Origin: Closterium sp. NIES-65
Lineage: Eukaryota > Streptophyta > Zygnematophyceae > Desmidiales > Closteriaceae
Direction: 5' to 3'
DNA: 64,000 bases
Assembly (NCBI GenBank): GCA_948144175.1
Contig: CANXME010000035.1
Coordinates: 62,001-126,000 of the forward strand
The notes under the pieces are model-generated. The model made no database searches. It was not told the DNA's origin and saw only the letters and a list, made by a program, of their open reading frames with translations. The translations under genes and the position numbers were made by a program. The number at the start of each line of letters is the position of its first letter. Position 1 is the stretch's first letter. This document shows positions 54,465-64,000 of this stretch, piece by piece.

Positions 54465-57086
54465 TCTGTTTGTCTTCTGATGGTCGAACAAGATGTGAAA
54501 ATCGGGTGAAATGTGACAGGCTGTCACGTCAGGTGACAGAGGTGATCGAACACGCGACGTCGCCCAACAGACGACGTCCCACAACCATCGCTAGATGGTT
54601 TTGATTCATGACGAGAGAAACTTAGGAATCGCCAGTTACAAAATCAGTTATTCGTTTTTGGTCGCAGGCGTCGCAGGTGCTCTATATCATTCTGTCCGAA
54701 CGGCCTCATTCGAACAGCAAACGATGTTTCATGCTGGACGTGACAGATCTGTGCAATTTAGCGACTTTTTGGCCGAGCTAACGGAGACTTGGCGAAGACC
54801 TCACAAGAAGCCGCGAAGCGTGTACCTATTGTTTGTTCGAACCAAGATTTTTTTTGAATTTTGAGGTAACACGTCCTTACTTCACGTACCTCAGTGTATG
54901 AAATTTGCGAGTGAGTACAACATTCGCGTCGTGTATGCAACACTGAGGGGCATTTTGTACAGAGTCGAGATTCTCTATCGAGGGGAAGTTGGTGCAGTTC
55001 GCACAATTCATCCCAGCTGACGCTGGCAGCCGAATGAACCTTCCAGAAACAACCTTGTGCAATGCAAACCTTGATCCATATTCTGCACAGTTTTTCGTAA
55101 TGCCCAGATGCACTAGGGGTTTCGTGGTCTCAGTGCTTCGCAAGAATACTGTACACCCTCATTTGCGCTAGCAGAGCTTATGGTTGCACAACGTAAACGA
55201 GTTGCAGAACGCCACCACCTTCAGAACAATTTGTAGAAAAACGGTTAATTGAGGTGATGCACGTTACCCAAGCAGCACATTAGCGCTGAAAACAACGGTT
55301 GGAAATGGTATCCGGCGATAAGGGTAATATTATGCCCCAGAGCCAGTCCGTCACCCGATGCGGCTTTGCCTGTGGGTTCCAAGGTACGCTTTATGCCACC
55401 TGCATGCAATAAACAAGTAATGTATTCAGCGATTGCGAAAGGTGAGCAGGTTGAGAAATGAGTGTACAATATCCATGTCCCCTGCTGCGGAACAGCTTAG
55501 GGCGGGTCCGAAGTGAAGTTGATATCCGTCGACATCCGATGTCGGTAAATCTTGACGGTTGGAACTCTCGATCCGAGGGTAGAAATTAACCGACATCCAT
55601 CGACATCCGTTCGACGCTTCATTTCGGACACGCTCTTATCAGCAGCAGTCAATCCACGTGGATATTACGGAGTCCAGCGTGGTTTGCGAGGCCTGCCATT
55701 CTCCTGGTTCCAAAATGACGCGAACGTATCCGAACCCGCAAACCAGAATCCCCAGCACATTATCATAATATTTTTGTGTTCACGTGCGAGCTCATATTAG
55801 CCTATCACTAACAGTGTGTCACGTGGTAGTGACGTCACGATGTTCGTGATCTGATCGCCTGGAGTGCTCTCTGATGCATCTGTGCACCATGCAGCTGTAC
55901 ACACCCAGCTATTGTCAAAACATTAAGTACTGTAGCGTGTCCTCACAGAAATATCACATGCCCGGGGTAGGGTGGTGTTGGAAAACCATTTGGCTAGATC
56001 GCGTAGAACTGTTGTTTCTTTCTGCTTCTAGGCTACACCTGGTGTGCAGAGACAACGCAACACCACCCACCAAGCACATTCTGAAGTGCTTCCACCCAGA
56101 AAATACGATTCACAGTTCCGAGCTTATTGGACTGCGCACTCTAAACAAGACTCGTAGAGCATTGATTTTCTTTTGTGAAAATGGAACCGAAACTGATGCG
56201 CAGGGGTTTCGGGTTTCGGGTTCTTCAAATTTAGCTAAGTCGAAAATCCCTTTCATTTGCCTCCCACCTCCTGCACCTTGCCTACTCACCTTCCTACACC
56301 GTTATTTGCGTGTGTCACGAGGTTCTACCTCATAAGACAGCATCGACAGCCCATCGCAGCGTTAAAGGCGGGGTGCAACTTCTTAGGAACAGTAGCAGGA
56401 CAAACATGGAGTGTGCGTAACGAGACCCTTATTGGATAAAAAAAGGTGGACTCTCGTTAAAGACAAACTTCTCGCCACAGAATTGCCTGGGACAACCAAG
56501 CTCCAAGCTATAACACTTCGAAGTTGAAGCTGATAGTTGGGCCACGGCTTTAAATCGACAACGCGATTCCTTTACATAAATCTCTCCAAGCCAAGCCAGC
56601 GTGGTGATCGTTAGAACAGCCAAGCGCCGCTGCTTGCATATCCAACGCTCCTCATGCTACGAGCAACACAGTGGGTGTATGTACACCCTGTTTTGCGCAT
56701 CACTGACATTCGCTGTATTGACAAGCCGGTTAATCTGGAAGCAACGCGTCTAAAACGGTCCCATAACAAACGCTTATAAACACACAATGTCGCACTCACC
56801 TGTACGCACTAGCGATTTTCATTCTCAGCACGGTGCTGTACATGTACAACCAAGTCTAGGCAGTGTCAAATTTCTTACTTGAACACCGTAACCACATCTA
56901 TGCATTGTGGAATATGTAGATGTTGCAGTTTGAAGGACAGACTTTCACTAATTATGCATTCAACTCAGGTCATAGAAACAAGAACACTCTAAATTGGCAA
57001 AGCCTTCTTTCACCTCCTACTGACCTTTTATATATTGCTGAATTTCATGACATTGCATAAGGCTAATCTGGAGAGTCAGAAGCATA
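54465..57086. other. Intergenic sequence, no supported gene
   Basis: Moderate GC, only short open frames, no recognisable domain. Repeats of CGACATCC near 55520-55610 form small direct and inverted copies. From about 56880 the sequence aligns with 22300-22420 plus 29650-29760, the E6-interrupted 3' flank of copy B. 56880-57086 is therefore the duplicated 3' flank of the zinc-finger gene, probably with its 3' UTR. Confidence 0.6.
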
Positions 57087-59898
57087 CTACGAGTTCTGCC
57101 TCTGCCTCGTGTTTAGCGAACCTATCCCTGCTTCCTCTTGTTTATTCCCAGGGATGACATTAGCAGTGTTGACATTCTCGGCATTTGCATTCGCAGAGCT
57201 CTGTGACGCAGGTCTCATTAGCAGAGTCAGCTCCAATCCCTCCAGATCCTCACCCTGTCTCTCCCCAGTCTGCAAGGCCGCATCAGCATGACTGATTTGA
57301 GTCAGAGTATCCACAGTAGCTAAAGCAGGAGCTACTTCTGTATCCATTGCTCCTCTTGTGCTCCCGCTCCCTCTCCCTCTCCCACTCCCACTTCCATTCC
57401 CTCTTTCGGCACCCCTCCCAGTCTCTTCCCTCCCTCCTCTTCCTGTAGCTTCTTCGGTAGAAGCCATTCCAGTGTATGCCTTATTAGCGTCCTCGTTAAA
57501 AGCCCTTTCAGTGGAGACTGTTCTTAGGTGTAACGGAATTCCCATTGCTGCAGTATGAAGAGCCGTAGCTAGAAATGTGGAAGGCGGGATTGTCATCTCC
57601 GTGCTCACTATAGCAGTTGAAGGGGGTGCTAATAAAGGAGATATTGATGAAGGAGGTATCAGAGAAGGAGGCGCGAACAAAGGTGCTCTAAATGAAGGTG
57701 ATTCTAACGAGGTTGGCTTCAGTGAAGGCAGGGCATCACGACGAGGCAGTGACCCAACGTACTGCAACAGGCTCGGTTCTCCGTCTGCCAGGCTCGGGCG
57801 TTGGCCGAGGTTCGGACTGAGGTTAAGACTTGGGTTGCGGCCCAGGCTTGCGCCCCGGATTGGATTACGTTCCAGTAGCTCCGGAATCGATAAAATAGCA
57901 GCAGCAGGAGCAGAAGCAGAAGTAGGAGCAGCAACAGCAGTGGACACTCCACGCTGTGATGCTTCTGTGAACCGAGATCGACCTCCGCGAGCAGCAGCAG
58001 AACTGGCAGCAGCAGGAGTGCCAATACTAGCACCAGCACTAGCAGCAGCACTAGCATCAGCACTAGCAGCACCACCTGCACTAGCAGCGGCACTAGCACT
58101 AGCAGCACTAGCACCAGCAGCAGCAGCAGCGCTGGCACTGCTGGCACCAGAAGTGGAAGGGAGGTGCATCACGGTTGCATTGCGCTTGGAAGGGGAGAAT
58201 GAAGCGGGTTGCGAGGGAAGAGTGGGGAGGGATTGGAAAGGACTGGCTTTGGCACTACCACCAGCACCCCCTGTTGCTTTCTCAAATAGCTTTTCTGGAG
58301 CTCCTTTGCCTCCCCATCTTTCCCCTCCTCCTTCCCTTCCCTCTTCCCTTCTGCCTTCCCCTCCCCCTCTCCCTTCCCTTCCCCCTCTCTCTCCCCTCCC
58401 TTCTCCTCCTCCCTCCCCACCTCTACCTACTCCTCTCAGTCCTCCTTTCCCTCCTGCCAGTCCTGCTTTAGCCGCCGATGCTGCTGCTGCAGCAGGCTCC
58501 CCCTTTCGAGACGTCCTCTTACGTCGTGCCACGTGGCACGTCATGTGTCCCCCAAGCGCCTGCGACGTGGGGAAAACGTTGCCGCAGACAGGACAAGAAT
58601 ACCCGCCCGGCCGCTGCCCCGGCATACCAGGAAGACGGTCCAAGGGAAGCTGAGCTGGATGCTGGGCGGCAGCATGAGGCGGGGCATTGAAACCAGCACC
58701 AGATGAAACTGAAACGGTCCCACCACCAGCACCACCACCAGCACCAGCAGCAGCAGCACCACCACCACCTGAACCAGTGGCAGCAGCATTTGACCTTATT
58801 GTGAGTCCTGGGATTGAATCAACTTCTGCTGCAGTGGCAGCAGTGGCAGCAGCAGCAGTGGCAGCATTGGCAGCAGCAGCAGCAGCAGCAGCAGTGGCAG
58901 CAGCGGCAGCAGTGGCAACAGTGGCAGCAGCGGCAGCAGCAGCAGCTGCAGAGGGAGCGAAATTTGATACTCCAAACCAGGAGGAGAGGAGGGCCTGAGC
59001 GTGCTCACTCAGAAGGACCTGAGTGCGTTGATGCTGCTCAACTGATTGAATCTGATGTCGCTCAGCCGATTGCACTGGAAATTCTGCCTGCTGTTGCTGC
59101 TGTGCTTGTTTCTGGGCTTGCTGCTGTGTCTGCTGTTGGGCCTGCTGTTCTGCTTCTTGCTCCTCCTGCCTCTGCCTCGCCTGCTCCTCCAGTTGCCTCA
59201 GAAGAAGCAGCTGCAGCTGTTGCTGTTGCTGTGCGTGTGATTGTGCTGCCTGTTGTTGTGTCTGTTGCTGTGCCTGCTGCTGTGTCTGCTGCTCTGATTC
59301 TTGCCCCTGTTGCCTCTGCCTCGCCTGCTCCTCCAGTTGCCTCAAAAGAAGCAGCTGCAGCTGTTGCTGTTGCTGTGCGTGTGATTGTGCTGCCTGTTGT
59401 TGTGTCTGTTGCTGTGCCTGCAGCTGTGTCTGCTGCTCTGATTCTTGCCCCTGTTGCCTCTGCCTCGCCTGCTCCTCCAGTTGTCTCAGAAGAAGCAGCT
59501 GCAGCTGTTGCTGTGCGTGCGATTGTGCTGCATGCTGTTGTGTCTGTTGCTGTGCCTGCTGCTGTGCCTGCTGTTCTGCTTCCTGCCCCTCGTGTCTCTG
59601 TCTTGCCTGCTCCTCCAGTTGTCTCAAAAGAAGCAGCTGCAGCTGTTGCTGTTGCTGTGAGAGTGATTGTGCTGCCTGTTGCTCTGCCCGTTGTTGTTCC
59701 TGTTTCTGTGCCTGCTCCAGACCTGCTGCCTGCACCTCCTGCCGCTGCTTTTCTCGCTCCTCAAAACCCTGCTGCAGAAACAGTAGCTGCTGCTTCATCA
59801 GCTGCTGCTGAATCCCCAACCTCTGACTCTGCTCCTTCTGCAATTCCTCCTTCTCCTGCTCAGCTTCCTGCCGAGCTCTCTGCATCAGGGCTTGGTGC

Positions 59899-59939
<41 letters not shown>

Positions 59940-61949
59940 TTGTTGTTGCTGCTGCTCCAGCCACTGATTCTGCTGCTGATGCTCCAGCCTTTGACTCTGC
60001 TCCTGCTGCGATTGTTCCTTCTCCTTCTCAGCTTTCTGCCGAGCTCTCTGCATCAAGGCTTGCTGCTGCAGCACCTCATGCTGCCTCTGCTGCTGTTGCT
60101 GCTGCTCCTCCTCCTGCTGCTGCTGCTGCTGCTGCTGCTTCTCAGCTTGCTGCTCGGCTTGCTCCTGAGCTCTCTGCATCAGGGCTTGCTGCTGCTGCTG
60201 CTGCTGCTGCTTCTCAGCTTGCTCCTGAGCTCTCAGCAGCAAGGCTTGTTGCTGCTGCATCTCATGTTGTTGTTGCTGCTGCCCTTGCTGCTGCTCTTGC
60301 TGCTCCTGCTGTTGCTGCCTCAGTTGCCGAAGCAGCAACAGTTGATTTCGCTGCTGCAGGTACGACAACCCTGCAGAAGCAGCCACAGCAGCAGCTTCTG
60401 CTGCTGCCTTAGCATCACCCTCAGTCATTGTAACACCTCTGCCCCCCATCCCTGTGACGTCTCTCCCCATGTCTCTCCCCATGCCCGTGCCAATGCCTGT
60501 CCCCATGCCTGTACCCATGCCAGTACCCATTTTTTCATCCATCCCCATGCTCCCCCTCATGACCACTCTCCTATCCTCGTTATCCCTCCTCGCAGCACCC
60601 TCCCAACCTGTCTCATCCGTCCTCTCTTCATCATCTTTAGAAACACCACTACCCCTGAACCTTTTCCTCCCCTCTCCCTCTCTTGTCCTCTCTTCCCCCT
60701 CGCTTCTCCTCCCTTTTCTCTCCTTTGCCCTCCCTTCTACCCCCCTTCTCACCCCATCTCCTTCCCCTTCCCTTATCCTCCCCTCCCCTTCCACATCCCC
60801 CGCCCGTATCCTTCCTTCCCCTACTCTTATTCCATCTCCCCTTTGGGTTATACAGTCTTCGTCTGACTGGGTCCCAAAGAGATTCAGCAGGCGAGGAGAA
60901 GGAGCGTTTCTGGGTACTGCATCATCCCTTCCCGAGTATGCTTCCAACACTGCAGGTACTGTCTGTGACTGTAACGAGCGTCCTTGTAACGGGGCGGGAA
61001 CTGCAGCAGCCGCAGCAGTGCCATCACGAGAGATGGGAACAGTGCCACGTGCTGGGCTGGGCGGCAGCAATGATAGTGTCTCCAAACGATGCCGCCCGGA
61101 ACCAGAACCTGCCGAGGCCTCGCCGCCTGGAGCAACCTCGCTCTCTGCCACCCAGCACCTGGATCCAACACCTGCTGACGTGGCCAGACGTGTGTCAAGG
61201 AGAGGGAAAGCAGTTGGAGGGGGAGGGGGAAAGGTTGGAGGACGGGGAGGAGGAGGAGTAGGCTGGCTGAAATCGTGGTTTGTTTTTTGGGTCGTTTGCG
61301 TTTTCGGGATAAACTCAGGGGAATGGAGGAGAGGGAAAGGAAGAGCCCCTGGGGAAGGGAGGACTGGGGAGGGGAGGACAGGGGAAGGCAGGATAGGAGA
61401 AGGGAGGAGGAAAGGGGAAGGAAGGAGAGAGGCCGCTGACGTCACGATGTGCATGGTGGAGAGGGAGGAGGAGGAGGAAAGCCATCCGGTTTGCTCCGGT
61501 AAAGGGAGATCCGTTAAGGCAAGAGGGTCTCCCAGTGGCCGCGGAGCGGATTCAAAGAGAGATTTGAAGGAGAGAATTGGCGGATTCTGCAAAAAATCGC
61601 TCCCCCTGGCTGGCCCGACGGCGGGAGCTGCGCTCGCGGCGGCGCCCGCGGAGCCCGCGGCTGCGGCGGCGGCGGCGGCGGCCGCAGAGGCGGCGGAGGA
61701 GGCGGCAGCGTCCAGATAAGGGTCCACAGAGAAGAGCGCCGACTGTACCACGGGGATTGCGCCGGCGATGGCGGTAGAGCCGGCGCCAGCGGCTTGGTTC
61801 CGCTGCTGCTGCACTGGCAGTGACTCGTCGTGCAGCTGCAGCGCCGCCGGATTACGCGCCGCTAGTAGCGGCGCTGGCAGCGGTTGCGCATCGGATCGGA
61901 CATAATGATCATGCGATGATGACGGTGATGATGGTGAAGGAATCACCAT
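57087..61949 (-). CDS. Host copy A: Gln-rich protein with one plant-type C2H2 (QALGGH) finger (1620 aa)
   Basis: Likely a nuclear DNA-binding regulator. The start is ATG 61947-61949 (MVIPSPSSPSSSH), the same start as copy B; upstream in-frame codons include only a TTG. Order: Ser/Ala-rich N-terminus (to about 130), Pro-rich region, charged EGEER-type region with MGTG repeats (about 380-510), Gln-rich blocks (about 526-956), poly-Ala, then a zinc finger with Cys1119, Cys1122, His1135, His1139 (CX2CX12HX3H, SQALGGH), then a basic RRKRTSRKG possible NLS, Gly/Glu-rich and Ala-rich tracts, and LELTL at 1572-1576 as an EAR-like repression motif. One long intronless frame over low-complexity sequence; introns cannot be excluded. 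QALGGH is the plant zinc-finger signature; target genes are unknown. Confidence 0.8.
58533..58595 (-). other. Copy A zinc-finger codons (C2H2, QALGGH)
   Basis: These codons encode CPVCGNVFPTSQALGGHMTC plus H, residues 1119-1139. All four zinc ligands are present. Confidence 0.93.
59165..59680 (-). repeat. In-frame tandem repeat of about 141 bp in copy A, about 4 copies
   Basis: The marker CTCCAGTTGCCTCAGAAGAA recurs at about 59190, 59331, 59475 and 59613 (steps 141, 144, 138, all multiples of 3). It encodes 46-48 residue repeats of the LLLLRQLEEQARQRQ type followed by Gln runs, probably coiled coil. Copy B has only one such unit. Confidence 0.88.
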
Positions 61950-64000
61950 GATTGCCAATGGTGTGGTGGTAACGCCGCCTGCGGCCGGCTTACAAACGGC
62001 AAGGGCACGGCGCCGTTTGGTGATAACGCGCGCGCGGCGCCTCTCTTCATATAGATCTTGTCACGCAGAAAGCTCCCGCGGCGCTTGTTACGTCTGCGTG
62101 ACGCCGTCACGGTTGGGGATGATGCGTCGCAGTCCAAATGTCACTGCTGTGAAAATTTGGCACTGGAAGAGTCTTCGGAACTTTTTGGGATCCAGATCAA
62201 GCACATGCCAATTAATAAACTCTATTTCCTCTGAGGACTCCTCTGAGGACTCTATTCCCTTTCAGCCTGAGTTACATTCTTCGGTCTTCGGCTCACTTCT
62301 TTTATGACAGAATGGCGAAGAAAAAGAAAGCAAGGACTTCTATAGGTTTGACGACGCCACGGAGATGCTGGCCACGAGAGATCGCGGAAAAAAACAGCTA
62401 TCAGCTCCACTATGACATTTGCACGCTGACTGAATGATTTTGGCAGGCAAACAGAGTCTATACGGCCAGGCGATGCAGCTTGAGAGCTCTCTGAGTCCAA
62501 CTGGCCATTCTGCTCCTCAGTTGCCACTAGTGAGGGATGAGACTCACGAATCCCTGGGGAACAGCCACAAATAGAAAAAACTGGCGCAACTTGTGTGGCC
62601 TCCTCTCAGAAACATAGAGTAGCGTTTGGGGGCTGCTGCTTGCATTGCATTTGCTGCTTGCCTGTGGTGGTCTTTCCGTTCCCAGCAGTGATTCAGTGTG
62701 GCGTACAACAAAACAAATCGCAAGTCTTAGAATGAATGGAACTGTACAGTTTAGGCTACTCTCAAATTCCAAAGGCTGACTACCATTTTCTGCCAGAGTG
62801 TCCGATTTGCTGCTATGGGTAAATAGTGAAATTATAAATCAGTTCGTGATCCGTCCACGGGCGGATCACGTTGCTTTTTGCGAAAGCGGGAATTTGCGGA
62901 AGCCACAATTCTTTTTTCTCAGAGTAAATGTCCCTACGAGTATCATCAAACACTGCTCAGATCAAAACCCAGCGTTCGCGATGGTAGGGTGATTTGGTTT
63001 GTGTGGGAGGGACGTGACGTGTCGTGAGGCGCGCGTGCAAGCCTGGAACGAGTGTGGCTTTGAATGGTGAGGTGACAGCCTATTTCCGTGGCACTACAGT
63101 ACGAGGGATCCACTTATGATCTTCGCGTGGACAACATCTGCTACACTTAGGAATGAAGGACCCACACTTCCAAAACCTTTGCTATCCACACACACTAGGT
63201 GCTGGGTTTGGATAATAATGGACAGTGAAGTGAATGCTGGTTTGGGGCAAAAGCTACTGCTGACGCAGGCAATCATTTCATGCATATTTCGCGGATGCAT
63301 CCGCGTTTATTGGTCACTGCCTTGTCGAGCGTGCACAGCGGTCCCATCTCTATTTATTTTGTCCCCATTTTGGTGATTTTACGAAACAAATCCTCATAAC
63401 ATAGAGCGTTTCCAAGTACGTACCACACCCATGTCGCTCAGCACGCAACACCTCGTACGAGGTTCACTAGAGCCTGACATTTCCATTGCACAATTCAGCC
63501 CATAAAGTCTGGATAATCCAGAAACAACCCGGCCGACCCAGAAATCCCGAAATTCCGTGGTGTCACGAGGTTTCGCTCGCGATGCTCCGTGACAACTGTG
63601 CACTTGCTTGCCCGGCCATTATCTCCGATACTCAGATTTTTCATGAGCGCGTTCTAAGGTGTAAACACCAACAGAAACCCAGTTTCTCGATATAGTGTGA
63701 ATCTATTCTGTTTCATGTTTATATACAGTCACTCAAAAAGAGGAAGTCTAGCACTTGCAATAAATAAATATAATGCCCGTAGCGAGCCTATATGTTTTCC
63801 GGGAAGGATCAACCCTGAACACCGAAAGCCTCCAAATATTTTGGAAAACATATTGTAACCCACTTGACAAAAAATAATAATACCCACCTCGGAAAGGGAT
63901 GCGACTCGGGGATGCATCAACCCTAAAAACAATTCCCACTTCCGTGTTTAGGGTTGACCCCTCTCGAAAATGCATCCAGGTTCCCTAGGGGTTTCATTTT
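61950..64000. other. Upstream flank of copy A
   Basis: No other gene is supported. 61950 to about 63340 aligns in patches with 43395-44480 and 46836-46951, so the duplication includes the promoter side. CATATAGATC near 62049-62058 is a weak TATA-like candidate. A perfect 16-bp palindrome CGCGGATGCATCCGCG lies at 63290-63305. Nothing recognisable is seen after 63400. Confidence 0.6.

Noticed and set aside
54595..56335. Small open frames between E10 and copy A
   Set aside because: All are short, without domains, codon bias or conservation visible in the duplicate block.
58814..60412. A 532-codon Ala/Val/Leu frame on the plus strand, plus other plus-strand frames over the CTG runs
   Set aside because: It is the antisense shadow of the Gln-coding repeats of copy A; the minus strand has the zinc finger and the longer frame.

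Overview
This window is a plant-lineage nuclear segment dominated by Ty1/copia-type LTR retrotransposons. The one recognisable host gene encodes a single C2H2 finger with the plant QALGGH signature. Together with high-GC element interiors and PBSs resembling the initiator-tRNA-Met site, this suggests a streptophyte. A zygnematophycean alga such as Closterium is my best guess, but that is inference only. No rRNA, CRISPR array or intact tRNA gene was seen.

Layout. 1-5551: decayed minus-strand copia element E1, cut by the window edge, abutting an LTR-plus-leader fragment (5552-5898). 6308-8058: short non-autonomous element E2. 8274-15819: full-length but decayed copia E3 (minus). 15820-21822: old, divergent copia E4 (RT, integrase and protease remnants, minus) with non-autonomous E5 (19270-20846) nested in it; E3 and E2 probably also sit inside or at the end of E4. 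22424-29649: E6 (plus), intact, with identical LTRs and one uninterrupted 2013-aa Gag-Pol. 29706-43394: host gene copy B, a pseudogene split by copia E7 (34380-41850; identical LTRs, one amber codon) and short element E8 (42109-43048). 44630-45152: poly-G minisatellite. 45394-46835: short element E9 with ~254-bp LTRs. 46952-54464: copia E10 (plus; two +1 C-run frameshifts). 54465-57086: no supported gene. 57087-61949: host gene copy A, a 1620-codon open frame with Gln-rich blocks, one zinc finger and a C-terminal LELTL motif. 61950-64000: its upstream flank.

Eight of the nine coordinate-defined elements are complete at both ends, with LTRs bounded by TG...CA and exact 5-bp target-site duplications: E2 CTCCC, E3 GTTTT, E5 GTGTG, E6 TTTTT, E7 GAATG, E8 AATTC, E9 GATGT, E10 TCTGT. 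E1 runs off the window and E4 is a remnant. Autonomous elements E1, E3, E6, E7 and E10 share one architecture: short 130-135 bp LTRs, a GC-rich leader with minisatellites, Gag with a poly-Gly tract and unusual zinc knuckle, protease, DD35E integrase, a hypervariable repeat linker, RT with YVDD, and RNase H. E2, E5 and E8 keep only LTRs, PBS, leader and the 3' signal region, so they are probably mobilised in trans.

Host copies A and B are same-orientation duplicates whose similarity extends into both flanks. Five LTR elements have landed in the B block (E6, E7, E8, E9, E10) and none in A. The most unusual signals are the LREWY peptide recurring in Gag and in the integrase-RT linker, the CX13CX3HX4C knuckle, and the 45-bp 3' block shared by autonomous and coding-less elements.
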